This document shows, in pieces, positions 51,162 to 61,232 of a DNA stretch of 64,000 bases. The stretch spans positions 2,604,001 through 2,668,000 of the forward strand of contig NZ_CP128233.1 in the NCBI RefSeq assembly GCF_030344915.1, read 5' to 3'. Numbering within the stretch: the first letter of the stretch is position 1; every line of letters starts with the position of its first letter. The DNA comes from Neopusillimonas aromaticivorans (GTDB lineage: Bacteria > Pseudomonadota > Gammaproteobacteria > Burkholderiales > Burkholderiaceae_B). Both the position numbers and the translations under genes were made by a program. The notes under the pieces were generated by a model. That model did not search any database, had not been told where the DNA came from, and saw only the letters and a list, made by a program, of their open reading frames with translations.

Positions 51162-52085
51162 ATGACTTCTCTCACAAAGCGTACAGCGCTTGTTCTTTTC
51201 ACCGCAGGGCTGTTGCCGTTTGGCGTGCAGGCCCAGTCTCACGATGCCCATGCCGGTCATGGCGCTCCACCTAGCGTTAGCCAGGGCGCTGCGTCTTCGT
51301 CTGCCGATCAGGCGCCTATGGATCATGGAAATATGCAGATGCAGGGTGGCTCTGCTCCTGCCGATGCGCGCGACCCGGACGCCTATTCCGGGGGTTCACG
51401 CGTAACGAAGGGCAGTTCGCGCTGGATCCGCGCCACCGCCTGCGTATGTCCGATGAGCACCTGTTTGCCAGTTTCCGCATGGACAAGTTGGAATATGTTC
51501 GGGCCAAAGGCGACGAATGGGGCGCCTATGAAGGCCAGGCCTGGTTCGGCAGCACCTTCAACCGCCTGGTGCTCAAGGGGAAGGGGAGTTTGCGGATGGC
51601 AAGATGCATGAGTCGCGCACTGAAGTGCTCTGGGGCCATGCCGTCAGCCCGTTCTGGGACACCCAGTTGGGTGCGCGCTTCGATTATGGTCGCGGGGAAC
51701 CCTCGCGTCAGTGGCTGGCATTCGGTGTGCAAGGGCTGGCCCCTATTGGTTCGAGCTCGATGCCACGGCGTATCTGGGCTCGGGTGGCCGCACGGCCTTG
51801 CGGTTCAGCGCCGAATACGACGTGCTGCTGACCCAAAAGCTGTATTTGCAGCCGGCCGTGGAAGTTAATTTCTATGGCAAGGGCGATCCCGAGCGCGACA
51901 TCGGGCAGGGCTTGTCGGATGGCAAGATTGGCTTGCGGCTGAAGTACGAGGTGACTCGCCAGTTCGTGCCCTACATCGGCGTAGAGTGGGCAAGCAAGTT
52001 TGGTAAAACAGCTGACATGGCACGCGACGCCGGTTCGGCACGGCAGGAGACCCGTTTTGTGGCGGGCGTGAGTTTCTGGTTCTAA
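51162..52085 (+). CDS. copB: CopB, outer-membrane copper protein (three frameshifts)
   Basis: About 309 residues after repair. Signal peptide (TALVLFTAGLLPFGVQA), a Met/His-rich start (HDAHAGHGAP, MDHGNMQMQGG), then the CopB barrel: GQFALDPRHRLRMSDEHLFASFRMDKLEYV, ALRFSAEYDVLLTQKLYLQP and the final VAGVSFWF. It sequesters or exports copper at the outer membrane. Missing bases: G5 at 51390-51394, G4 at 51578-51581, C4 at 51741-51744. ATG 51162 is chosen over 51126. Directly follows copA. Confidence 0.9.
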
Positions 52086-52112
52086 ATTCGTTTATTTTTA
52101 AGGGTAAACAGC

Positions 52113-52595
52113 ATGAAGAAATTTGTATCGATTCTGGTTCTTGCATGTGCTCCTGCATTGGCCTTTGCTGCCGGCGAGCATTCAGGAGGCCACAGCATGG
52201 GTGGTCACACCATGTCGGGTATGTCCGGCATCGGTAAACCGGGTGATCCGGCGAAGGTCAGCCGAACCATCGAGGTGGTAATGGATGACACGATGCAGTT
52301 CACCCCCGCACAGATTGATGTGAAGGCAGGCGAAACCATTCGGTTCTTCATCAAGAATACGGGCAAGCTGCAGCACGAAATGGTCATCGGCACGCTTGCC
52401 GACCTGAAAGCCCATGCCGAGGAAATGAAGAAAATGCCCGGCATGCAGCACGTAGAGCCCAACATGATCACACTGAATGCCGGCCAGCGTGGCGGCCTGG
52501 TGTGGACATTCGACCAGGCAGGTACGGTGGATTTTGCCTGCCTGATTCCCGGTCACATGGAGGCCGGCATGGTGGGCAAGGTGAACGTGAACTGA
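52113..52595 (+). CDS. Periplasmic cupredoxin (CopI-like)
   Basis: 160 residues. Signal peptide (VSILVLACAPALAFA), a His/Met-rich segment (HSGGHSMGGHTMSGM), then a plastocyanin-like domain. Type I copper ligands: His in LQHEMVIG and Cys, His, Met in DFACLIPGHMEAGM. It binds or carries copper in the periplasm; such proteins occur in copper and anaerobic Cu-tolerance loci. Third gene of the cop operon, 27 bases after copB. Confidence 0.93.
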   Translation: MKKFVSILVLACAPALAFAAGEHSGGHSMGGHTMSGMSGIGKPGDPAKVSRTIEVVMDDTMQFTPAQIDVKAGETIRFFIKNTGKLQHEMVIGTLADLKAHAEEMKKMPGMQHVEPNMITLNAGQRGGLVWTFDQAGTVDFACLIPGHMEAGMVGKVNVN

Positions 52596-52611
52596 CGCCT
52601 GAGCAACTGAT

Positions 52612-53059
52612 ATGTCGAAAGCCCGATGGGTTGTGGTTTCTGCTGCGTCAGGGTTGGCCGTGTTGGCTGCCACCGTTTATCTGACGTCGTTGGGGAAAAC
52701 GATGGCTTCATTGACCCATCGGCCGATGAGGGGCGTATTACTCTGGGTAAGACGGTGTACGCAGCAAACTGTGCTGCATGTCACGGGGTCAACCTGGAAG
52801 GGCAGGCAAACTGGCGCGAACGGCTTGCAAATGGACGTTTGCCTGCACCGCCTCACGACAAGACAGGCCATACCTGGCACCACCCTGACAGGTTGCTGAT
52901 AGACATGGTCAAGAACGGCCTTGTGCCTGGTCGTACGGCCCCATCGGCCTACGAAAGCGATATGCCTGCCTATGCCGGGATATTAACTGATGAGGAAATT
53001 GTTGCCGTGATTGCCTACATAAAAAGCACCTGGCCCCTAAGGGGTTACAGGCCCAATGA
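52612..53059 (+). CDS. Cytochrome c, single haem (two frameshifts)
   Basis: About 149 residues after repair. N-terminal hydrophobic anchor or signal (SAASGLAVLAATVYL), then the haem motif CAACH in VYAANCAACHGVNLEG and the distal Met in SDMPAYAGILTDEEI; VIAYIKSTWP is the typical final helix. Missing bases: G4 52692-52695 (repair gives SLGENDGFIDPSADEG) and C4 53034-53037 (repair gives STWPPKGLQAQ then stop). Last gene of the cop operon; perhaps an electron acceptor for copper oxidation. Confidence 0.85.
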
Positions 53060-53095
53060 ATGTCGGTGTCCCCCTTTAATGATGAAGAGCCAAAA

Positions 53096-53126
53096 AACCC
53101 AGCTAAACACTAAGCTTAGCTGGGTT
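53096..53126 (-). terminator. Terminator of tRNA-Leu
   Basis: On the minus strand stem AACCCAGCTAA / TTAGCTGGGTT with a 9-base loop followed by T4. It lies 16 bases beyond the tRNA 3' end. The reverse orientation also ends the copper operon region. Confidence 0.85.
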
Positions 53127-53141
53127 CTCTGTGTACAGCGG

Positions 53142-53226
53142 TGGTGCCCAGGAGAGGACTCGAACCTCCACACCTCGCGGCACATGGACCTGAACCATGC
53201 GCGTCTACCAATTCCGCCACCTGGGC
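53142..53226 (-). tRNA. tRNA-Leu (CAG)
   Basis: 85 bases including CCA. Acceptor GCCCAGG pairs with CCTGGGC; long variable arm typical of class II; T loop GGTTCGAGTCC. The anticodon loop reads TTCAGGT within CATGG-TT-CAG-GT-CCATG, so anticodon CAG, leucine. Confidence 0.95.
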
Positions 53227-53379
53227 ATTACGATTGCGTGACACACTAACTATCTTGACCGCTTCAGCTTAAGACCTGTTAATCTAGCAAGCTGTTAGCG
53301 TTGGTAGCGTCAAGAAATTCGTCATAACCAACCGAGAACAGAATTATATATCAAAAATTTTAAAAGGGAAATTTGTCCT

Positions 53380-55832
53380 TTGAACAAACGAAAAAAAATC
53401 GACTCGCCCGACACCCACAATGTGTCAGGTGCGCCGGCTAACGGGTCAGACTTACCGCCCGACTTTGACCCGCACGTACCCTCGCGGGAAGAAATTCTTC
53501 AATTCTTGCGGGAACTTGGCAAGCCTGTCGGGCTTGACGACCTGGCGCGCGGCATGGGTGTGCAGGTGCCCGTTTCAGTGGGTTTCGATCGCCGTGTGCG
53601 CGCCATGGAGCGCGACGGGCAGGTCTTGTATAACACCCAAGGAAAGTTGTTAATCAACAACAAAATGGATTTCATCGCTGGAAAAGTACAAGGCCACCGC
53701 GACGGCTTTGGCTTTTTGTTGCGCGAAGACGGTGGACCCGACCTGTTTTTACAGCCGCGCGAGATGCTGAAAGTGTTGCATGGCGACCGCGTTCTGGCCA
53801 AACTTGACGGCGATTATCGCGGCCGCCCGCAGGCCGCCATTGTTGAGGTGGTCGAGCGCCGTACCAACCGGTTGGTTGGCCGTTTCCTGTATGAACGCGG
53901 CATCAGTATCGTTGTACCCGAAGACCAGCGTATCAAGCACGATGTGCTGATTGCTCCGGGCGATATCGGCGGCGCCGAATCGGGCCAAGTGGTCACCATC
54001 GAGATTCTTCAGCAGCCGACCCGGCACACCCAACCGGTGGGTCGTGTGGTTGAAGTGCTGGGCGAAATCGACGACCCGGGCATGGAAATTGAAATTGCCG
54101 TGCGCAAGTTCGATGTGCCGCATGAGTTTTCACAGGCTGCGCTGGCACAAGCTGCGTCTGTATCCGATACCGTTAAACGCAGCGAACTGAAAGGCAGGGT
54201 CGATTTACGCGACATTCCATTCATCACTATCGATGGCGAAGACGCGCGCGATTTTGACGACGCGGTGTATTGTGAAGCCGTCGATCTGGGTACGGAAAAG
54301 CGTCGCAAGCCGGGCTGGCGTTTGCTGGTGGCCATTGCCGACGTTAGCCACTATGTCAGGCCCCACGATCCGCTCGACGACGATGCCCTTGAGCGAGGCA
54401 CCAGCGTTTATTTCCCGCGTCGGGTCATTCCCATGCTGCCTGAAGCGCTGTCAAATGGCATTTGCTCATTGAACCCCGGTGTAGATCGCCTGGTGCTGGT
54501 CTGCGATATGGTGATTCAGGCCACGGGTACCAAGGCCGGCACGGTTACGGCTTACCAGTTTTACGATGCGGTCATTCACTCGCACGCGCGTACCACGTAC
54601 ACGGATGTCTGGTCTGCCTTGCAGCAGCCCGAGGGGCCGGCGGCCAAGGGAATGAAAGCGGTCTATCCGCATGTCAAAGACCTTTACGAGTTGTACCACT
54701 TGCTGTCGCAGTCCCGGGTCAAGCGTGGCGCCATCGATTTTGATACCGTCGAAACCAAAATCATCTGCAACCCGCTGGGCCGTATCGAAAAAATCGTGGC
54801 CTACGAGCGCAATGATGCCCACAAGCTTATTGAAGAATGCATGCTGGCAGCGAACACCTGTGCGGCTGACTTCATCAAACGCAATAAACGCATCGGCTTG
54901 TACCGTGTGCACGAAGGGCCAACCCCGAAAAATTGCAGGCGCTGCGCGATTATTTGCGTAATGTGGGTTTGTCAATTGACGGTGGTGATGACCCGTCAAC
55001 CAACGATTACGCCAAACTGCTGGTTGCCGCCAAGGGTCGTCCAGACTACGAGGTGATCCAGACCATGTGTCTGCGGTCGATGCAGCAAGCCATTTATAGT
55101 CCGGAAGAGTCAGGGCACTTCGGCCTGGCCTACGATGCCTATGCACATTTCACCTCGCCGATTCGTCGCTACCCCGACCTGCTGACACACCGTGTCATCA
55201 AGTCCATCATGGCCGGGAAACGCTATATCCCTGACCTTGAGGATATCGCTGCTGCGGTGTCATTGCCGCAAAAAGATCGCGAACACGGTGTCTGGGAAAA
55301 ATTGGGCTTATTGTTGTCTGCACGCGAGCGTCGTGCCGATGAGGCCTCACGTGACGTTGAAGCGTGGCTAAAATGCTGGTTTGTCAAAGAACATGTTGGT
55401 GAGGTTTTCAGCGGTCGTATTACTGGTGTGGCCACGTTTGGTGTATTCATTACGCTCGATACGTTGTTTGTTGAAGGACTGGTTCACGTTTCCGAACTTG
55501 GGTCCGATTACTTCCAGTACAACGAAGCGCTGCACGAACTGCGGGGTGAGCGCACCGGTATCCGTTACCGGCTGACTGATGCCGTGCAGGTGCAGGTGGC
55601 CCGTGTTGATCTTGAAGCCCGTCGCATCGAGTTTCGTCTGGTTCAGGGTACAACCTTTAAAGCCTTGCAAAAGGCCTCAGAGCCTCGCTCGGAAACCTTG
55701 CGTCGCCCTAAAAAAGCGGCATCGGCCAAGCCGGCAGCACTCAAGGGCACAACAGCACGGCAGCGGCGGGAAGCGGCCAAGCGCAGTGCTCGTCCTGCGG
55801 CTCCTGCCAAGAAAGGCCGTGGTCGTCGCTAA
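53380..55832 (+). CDS. rnr: Ribonuclease R (frameshifted)
   Basis: About 817 residues after repair. Helix-turn-helix and cold-shock parts precede the RNB core: FITIDGEDARDFDDAVY holds the catalytic Asp cluster, then VAIADVSHYVRPHD and FTSPIRRYPDLLTHR. An S1 domain (VFSGRITGVATFGVFITLD) and a Lys/Arg/Ala-rich tail end the protein. Processive 3'-5' exoribonuclease for structured RNA. Missing base in C4 54923-54926; repair gives GPTPEKLQALRDYL. Start is TTG 53380. Next gene is rlmB, a common rnr-rlmB pair. Confidence 0.93.
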
Positions 55833-55863
55833 CCTGTTCTGACGCCTTCAATCAAGGAAATTT

Positions 55864-56609
55864 ATGTCGTCTCTTCAGGTTTTGGCGGGTTTTCATGCCG
55901 TGGTGGCGCGGTTGCGCCATGCCCCGGCATCCATCAAAGAAATTTATGTCGAGGCCTCGCGCCGCGACAAGCGCATGCAGACATTCATCCAGCAGGCGCA
56001 GGCGGCTAACGTCAAGGTGTTGCCTGTCGCGGCTGAACGTCTTGATGGCCTGTCAAAAGGTACTCGTCACCAGGGTGTGGTTGCGCTGGCCGAAGAGCAT
56101 CAGTTGGCCGTCGATATTGACGAATTGCTCGATGACCTGGAAGCGGCGGGCAAAGTACCGTTTTTCTGGTGCTTGACGGCGTCACAGACCCGCACAATCT
56201 GGGGGCGTGCCTGCGCACGGCGGATGCGGCCGGGGTGCATGCTGTTATTGCACCCAAAGACCGTGCAGTGGGGTTGAATACCACGGTTCAGCGCGTGGCT
56301 TGCGGTGCGGCTGATACGGTTCCGTACCTGATGGTCACCAATCTGGCCCGCACCTTGCGTCAACTGAAAGACCGTAACGTCTGGGTGGTCGGTACCGATG
56401 ATCAGGCCAGCGGCACTCTGTACACCGTTGACGCCCGACGTCCCATGGCCTGGGTGATGGGGGCCGAAGGTGAGGGTATGCGGCGCCTGACTCGCGAAAC
56501 TTGTGATGAACTGGTTACCATTCCCATGCAGGGTTCGGTTGAAAGCCTGAATGTCAGTGTCGCCAGCGCCGTTTGCCTTTACGAAACCGTGCGTCAACGC
56601 GTCGGCTAG
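55864..56609 (+). CDS. rlmB: 23S rRNA Gm2251 2'-O-methyltransferase RlmB (frameshifted)
   Basis: About 248 residues after repair, SPOUT family. N-terminal L30e-like domain (VLAGFHAVVARLRHAP ... RHQGVVAL), then LVLDGVTDPHNLGACLRTADAAGVHAVI, WVMGAEGEGMRRLTRETCDELVTIPM and SVESLNVSVASAVCLYE, the knot motifs. Methylates G2251 in the ribosomal P loop. Missing base in T5 56161-56165; repair gives VPFFLVLDGVTD. Probably cotranscribed with rnr (31-base gap). Confidence 0.94.
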
Positions 56610-56732
56610 TGGTGTCGTTTTTTTACGCTATAGCGTTTTTGCATGGCCCATTTCGATGCCGCAGCGCGGCGGCGGGCCGCTTGAGCCAACTGCGCTCTAA
56701 CGGCCGTATTCACTATTCTTTATCAGCATCTC

Positions 56733-57963
56733 ATGTCAAATAACGGATTTTCCACCACCATTTTGCACTCCGACCGGCGCGGTGGCGTCGAACATGGCGG
56801 GGTTCACAAACCGCTGCACCCTTCCTCTGAATACGCGTATACCGACGCCCGTGAGCTGGCGGCGGTGTTTCAGGGCAAGGCCGGGTACACCTATGCGCGT
56901 CAAGGTACGCCAACGACCGGGGCACTGGAAGCCAAAATCACCCAAATGGAAGGCGGTGTCAGTTCGGTGTCATTCGCCACCGGCATGGCGGCACTGACGG
57001 CCACGTTTTTTACCTTGCTGAAAAAGGGCGATCACCTGATTTCAAGTCAGTACATTTTCGGTAATACCAACAGTTTGCTGGGAACCTTGTCCGATTTAGG
57101 GGTGGAGGTAACGCTGGTTGATGCCACCGATGCTGAGCAGGTCAAGGCGGCCCGGCGCCCGCAAACCCGCATGGTCTTTACCGAAACCATCGCTAACCCG
57201 GGTACGCAAATTGCCGACTTGAAAGGCATTGGTCAATGGTGCCAGGAACAAGGTCTGGTGTATGTGCTTGACAGCACCTTGTCAACGCCCTGGCTGTGCC
57301 GTGGCGTGGATGTCGGTGCGTCGCTGGTGGTTAATTCCATGTCCAAGTACATTGGGGGCACGGCCATGCGCTGGGCGGAGCAGTTACCGATACCGGGCTG
57401 TTCGACTGGTCGGTGTACCCCAATATTGCCGAACCGTATCGCAAAGGTAACCCAACGTCCTGGGGGCTTACCCAGATCAAGAAAAAAGGGTTGCGCGATA
57501 TGGGGGTACCCTGTCATCCGATGCGGCTCACCGCATTGCTGTGGGCGCTGAAACCTTGTCACTTCGCATGGACAAGGCCTGCAGCAACGCCATGGCACTG
57601 GCCACATATCTTGGGCAGCATCCCCGTGTGAAACTGGTGCGCTACCCCGGTCTGGTGTCGCATGCCCAGCATCAGCGTGCGGCAGATCTGTTCAGCGGCC
57701 GCTTTGGCGCCTTGCTGGGTGTCGAACTTGCCGCTGACCTTGATGTCTTTGACTTCCTGAATCGTTTGAAGGTGCTGGTGCTGGCGACCCATCTGGGCGA
57801 CACCCGGACCTTGGTTTTACCGGTAGCGCATACCATCTACTACGAAATGGGGCCCGAGCGTCGCGCCTTGATGGGTATTGGCGATAATTTGCTGCGAATT
57901 TCGGTAGGTATTGAAGATACTGAAGATCTGATCAAGGATTTTGAACAGGCCTTGTCGACCTGA
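56733..57963 (+). CDS. Cys/Met metabolism PLP enzyme, cystathionine gamma-synthase/MetZ type (two frameshifts)
   Basis: About 411 residues after repair. YTYARQGTPTTGALEAKITQMEGG, FATGMAALTA and the cofactor lysine in VVNSMSKYIGGHG mark the trans-sulfuration family. LFDWSVYPNI and RISVGIEDTEDLIKDFEQAL are C-terminal. Likely acts on an activated homoserine or cystathionine; the exact reaction is not decided by sequence. Missing bases: G5 57354-57358 (repair gives GGHGHALGG) and G5 57502-57506 (repair gives DMGGTLSSDAAHRI). Confidence 0.88.
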
Positions 57964-58049
57964 GCAGCCTTGTTGATCTAATTAGCCCTTGTCACCATAA
58001 GCTGTATTAATCATTACAATTTTTTGTGTCGATCCGGGTTAAACGGGTC

Positions 58050-58078
58050 TTGTATTTGAGCAGTTCAGGTTTTATATT
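58050..58078 (+). promoter_or_regulatory. Sigma-70 promoter of the HU gene
   Basis: TTGTAT, 17-base spacer, TATATT. It leaves a leader of about 225 bases before the HU start, which includes an inverted repeat CAGGCCT/AGGCCTG near 58144-58165 but no gene. The gap 57964-58313 holds nothing else visible. Confidence 0.5.
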
Positions 58079-58313
58079 ACTCGGCACAACCGCAGTCTCA
58101 AAAGCCAGCCGCCGTGCGGGTTCTCGGTGTTCAGCTTTTGTTCAGGCCTGGTTTTAAAGGCCTGCTGCTTGCCCAACGCACCAAAGCCTTGTCTGGTGCT
58201 GCCCGGCAGATGTCCAAAGTGGTAAACAGCGCCCAGGTGCTGTCCTTCTCAACAGGGTGTCAGGCAGGGCGCTGTCCGGGTCTGGCGATAATAATTTTCA
58301 GGGGTATTCCTTA

Positions 58314-58589
58314 ATGAACAAAACTGAGCTTATCGAGCACATTTCCACCAAGGCTGATCTTTCCAAAGCCGACGCGGCTCGCGCCCTCGAAGCCTTCATT
58401 GGCGCCGTCAAAACGACGCTCAAGAAAAAAGGCGGCACTGTAACCCTGGTGGGCTTCGGTACGTTTGCTGTTACTGAACGCGCGGCCCGTACAGGCCGTA
58501 ACCCTCGCACTGGCGAAGAAATCAAAATCAAGAAAGCCAAAGTGCCCAAGTTCCGTCCGGGTAAAGCCCTGAAAGACGCGGTTAACTAA
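58314..58589 (+). CDS. hup: DNA-binding protein HU
   Basis: 91 residues, exact HU length. NKTELIEHISTKADLSKADAARALEAF, then VGFGTFAVTERAARTGRNPRTGE (arm region with the intercalating Pro) and KKAKVPKFRPGKALKDAVN. Nucleoid-associated dimer. ATG 58314 preceded by CAGGGG. Intact; separated from its neighbours. Confidence 0.96.
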   Translation: MNKTELIEHISTKADLSKADAARALEAFIGAVKTTLKKKGGTVTLVGFGTFAVTERAARTGRNPRTGEEIKIKKAKVPKFRPGKALKDAVN

Positions 58590-58651
58590 GCCTGAAGGCT
58601 ACGGTTAACCACTCCGGTATGAAGAAAATTATGTGGCCAAGGGTGTTTCAC

Positions 58652-58680
58652 TTGCAAAATAAAAAATAGTTGGCTATAAT
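58652..58680 (+). promoter_or_regulatory. Sigma-70 promoter of tRNA-Val
   Basis: TTGCAA, a 17-base spacer and a perfect TATAAT. The -10 box ends 81 bases before the mature tRNA 5' end, leaving a leader for RNase P. Confidence 0.75.
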
Positions 58681-58761
58681 TCTTTTCGCGTTAGACATGA
58701 AGTGAAGTGGCCCCAACGCTTCTGTTTCAAAAATAAATTGAAATAGTAGCTGCCAAACAAG

Positions 58762-58837
58762 GGGTGCTTAGCTCAGTTGGTAGAGCGGCGCCCTTACAAG
58801 GCGTAGGTCACAGGTTCGACCCCTGTAGCACCCACCA
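58762..58837 (+). tRNA. tRNA-Val (TAC)
   Basis: 76 bases with encoded CCA. Acceptor GGGTGCT/AGCACCC, D loop AGTTGGTAGA, T loop GGTTCGACC. Anticodon stem CGCCC-TTACAAG-GCG gives anticodon TAC, valine. It borders an accessory segment full of IS elements, so its 3' end is a plausible integration site. Confidence 0.96.
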
Positions 58838-58854
58838 CTTAATGTTTATAAATC

Positions 58855-58887
58855 AACCACCTTAGAGCGATCTGGGTGGTTTTTTTA
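58855..58887 (+). terminator. Terminator after tRNA-Val
   Basis: AACCACC paired with GGTGGTT around TTAGAGCGATCTG, followed by T5. It lies 18 bases after the tRNA. Confidence 0.8.
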
Positions 58888-58917
58888 TGCCTGTTTTCTG
58901 AAAAAGCCGGCTAACTG

Positions 58918-59226
58918 TTGCAAGCTGTCGTGGCCCGTTGCGCTGACGACTCTCGAGTTTGCTGCCAATGTTGTCCATCCTGTTTTCGCGATCAGAAAAG
59001 AGAGGGGCTTTCTCAAACAGAACTCGCGGAAAAGGCTGGTATTTCACGTCGAGCGCTCAGCAAAATTGAAAATGGTGCGGACTGTACACTTTTCACGCTT
59101 AGAAGACTGTATGACGTCTTGAGGATTAATCTCGAGTTTCATAAGGCAAAACGTTATAACCTAGATGAAATCAACGAGCGAAATCGCAGAGAATTTTTGC
59201 GTATTCAACAGCAGAAAAAGGGATAG
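58918..59226 (+). CDS. HipB-like XRE helix-turn-helix regulator (start unclear)
   Basis: The clear part is GLSQTELAEKAGISRRALSKIENG and TLFTLRRLYDVLRINLEF, a Cro/C1-type HTH of the HipB kind, ending in a basic RNRREFLRIQQQKKG. Upstream the better frame reads LTTLEFAANVVHPVFAIRKERG, which joins if one G is added to GGGG 59004-59007. No ATG, GTG or TTG serves this frame, so the true start is not settled. It may repress itself and the GIY-YIG-like gene 60 bases downstream. Confidence 0.7.
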   Translation: MQAVVARCADDSRVCCQCCPSCFRDQKREGLSQTELAEKAGISRRALSKIENGADCTLFTLRRLYDVLRINLEFHKAKRYNLDEINERNRREFLRIQQQKKG

Positions 59227-59784
59227 GTCATGGATCATAAACGTATGGTTGACTCGGTTCCAGTAGAAGCCACAGAGTAAAAATTTTCATGAATATTACT
59301 TACCAGTCGTTTCCAGCGCTTGACCTTTGGGATTGTGAGCCCGTGCCCGTGCCGGGGCATCCCGCAAAGCGAATGTGTCTGCGCCTCACCTCCAAAAGAA
59401 CTCACCCGAAGGATTCGGGGGTTTGGTATTTATGCGCTGTCCTATCGTCACCAAGACGGCATCGATCGTATCATCTACCTTGGAAAGTTTGCAGGAGAGA
59501 AATCTGCGAGTAGAGGAGTGGACAATGCGTTTGGGGGTGATGTGCGTGATCGCTGGTACAAGCATATCGGTACTGCGACACTGCTGCTTCGCGGCTTAAA
59601 GATGGCAAGTAGGCCCCGTTATTCTGCTCATCAACAAAGGGCCCTGGAACATTTTGCCAACGATCCTTCCTTCCGGGAGGCTTACACTGACTCGTTTCTT
59701 GATATTTCAAATGAGGAACTGAGTCAACATGTTTTTATCAAAGGCGCTGATTTACAGGTATCGAGCAACGGTAATCCCCCATTT

Positions 59785-60639
59785 TTAACAGTAAGCAGCA
59801 GTAGAATTGTTTAAATATTTACTGGCTAATTTCTGTCGTGGGGTAATGCCGCCCAGTGCCATGTTTGGCCTTTCATTGTTGTAAGTCCAGAGCCAAGCGG
59901 TGGCACCGAGTTGAACTTCGTCCAGACTGCTAAACAGGTTTTGGGCCAGCCAATCATAACGCACCGTGCGGTTATAACGCTCGACGTAGGCGTTTTGCTG
60001 CGGATTGCCGGGTTGGGTATGGATTAGCGTAATACGTTGCCTGGCAGCCCATTGAAGCATGGTTTTGCCGATGTATTCAGGGCCGTTGTCGCAACGTATA
60101 CAGGCGGGTTTACCGCGCCACTCAATGATCTGATCCAGGGCCCGTGTTACGCGCTCTGCCGGCAGGGAAAAATCCACCTCGATTCCAAGGCCCTCGCGGT
60201 TAAAGTCATCAACGACGTTCAGCAACCGAATCCCACGCCCATCGGTTAGTTGGTCGTGCATAAAATCAATGGACCAGACTTGATTGATATCCGTCGCTGT
60301 GCCCAGCGGATCTGGTCGCTCGCGCACCAGTCGCTTCTTGGGCTTAATGCGTAAATTCAGTTCCAGTTCACGATAGATGCGGTACACCCTTTTGTGGTTC
60401 CATGGGTAGCCTTTAATGTTGCGCAAATACAGGAAACATAAGCCAAAGCCCCAGTTGCGCTGGGCCGTTGTCAACCGTATCAGCCAGTCGGCAATGACCT
60501 CGTTTTCGTCGTTGTGTTTGGCCTGATAATGGTAGGCGCTCTCGCTGATGCCAAACGCCTGGCAGGCCAGGCGGATACTGGATTTAAAGTGCTTAACGGC
60601 GTTTTGCGCCATCTCCTTGCGTCGAGATGGCGCTACCAC
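59785..60639 (-). CDS. IS3 OrfB (DDE transposase), copy 2
   Basis: Identical in protein sequence to the OrfB at 35649-36503, with the same DDE motifs (SIDFMHDQ, CDNGPEY, NAYVERYNRT). Complete identity implies very recent transposition or duplication. Confidence 0.93.
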   Translation of the reverse strand: MVAPSRRKEMAQNAVKHFKSSIRLACQAFGISESAYHYQAKHNDENEVIADWLIRLTTAQRNWGFGLCFLYLRNIKGYPWNHKRVYRIYRELELNLRIKPKKRLVRERPDPLGTATDINQVWSIDFMHDQLTDGRGIRLLNVVDDFNREGLGIEVDFSLPAERVTRALDQIIEWRGKPACIRCDNGPEYIGKTMLQWAARQRITLIHTQPGNPQQNAYVERYNRTVRYDWLAQNLFSSLDEVQLGATAWLWTYNNERPNMALGGITPRQKLASKYLNNSTAAYC

Positions 60640-60898
60640 TTTTTCTCAGCGCCTCCTGCACCATTTCAGCCTTCAAACGCTCTTCGGCATACATCTTCTT
60701 GAGCTGCCGGTTTTCGGCCTCAAGCTCCTTCAGACGAGCCATCATCGAGGTGTCCATGCCGCCGTATTTGGCGCGCCACTTATAAAACGAAGCGCTGCTC
60801 ATGCCATGCTCACGACACAATTGCGGCACGGGCGTACCCGCTTCAGCTTGCTTGAGGATCGCCATAATCTGGCTGTCGGTAAATCGCGATTGCTTCAT
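60593..60898 (-). CDS. IS3 OrfA, copy 2
   Basis: Identical to the OrfA at 35390-35695, including the A5 run (minus strand) that prevents the usual KKW ending. Both copies sharing this suggests either a mutant ancestor or the same homopolymer under-call twice. Confidence 0.9.
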   Translation of the reverse strand: MKQSRFTDSQIMAILKQAEAGTPVPQLCREHGMSSASFYKWRAKYGGMDTSMMARLKELEAENRQLKKMYAEERLKAEMVQEALRKSGSAISTQGDGAKRR

Positions 60899-61232
60899 TG
60901 TGTGAATTCCCTTGTAGTGGAAATTCTACCTTTGATCACTGCGGTTTAACGGGAGGATTACCCAACCGCCTGGGGTTTGCTATTCAAAACCTGGTTGATA
61001 CGCAGATTGATGTGTCGAATGCTGTGCCGTGTGATTCGAAGGATGTCGCCGCCGCTTTAGAGCGGGTGATTGATCGCTTCACGTTGCATTACTGGCGAGT
61101 TACAGCTCAAGATCCAGTGCGAAAATCTGAAATCAATGCATTGTTGATCGGTAAGCGTTCAGCCAACCCCATCTTGAATCCGCTGACGCTGTGTTAGAGC
61201 ATACGTGTCCATTTATTTTTCCATGGACACGT

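Larger units (their letters stand above)
59766..60966 (-). mobile_element. IS3-family element (IS407 group), copy 2, with 4-base target duplication
   Basis: The element is 59770-60962, 1193 bp, the same length and ends as the copy at 35326-36518, in the opposite orientation. Flanks are CAAC at 59766-59769 and 60963-60966. It splits the GIY-YIG-like gene in frame-neutral fashion (1197 bases, a multiple of three). Confidence 0.93.

Noticed and set aside
56625..56640. ACGCTATAGCGT followed by T5 after rlmB as a terminator
   Set aside because: The 12-base palindrome cannot form a loop of normal size, so it would be a weak terminator; left uncalled.
5711..57506. Treating each frameshifted gene as a genuine pseudogene
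   Set aside because: The lesions are uniform one-base losses in homopolymers and hit essential genes; real decay would also show substitutions, stops and larger deletions.
59230..59280. Seventeen-codon frame between the HTH gene and the GIY-YIG-like gene as a small protein
   Set aside because: It has an ATG and a stop but no clear ribosome site or conserved feature; likely chance, though a leader peptide cannot be excluded.
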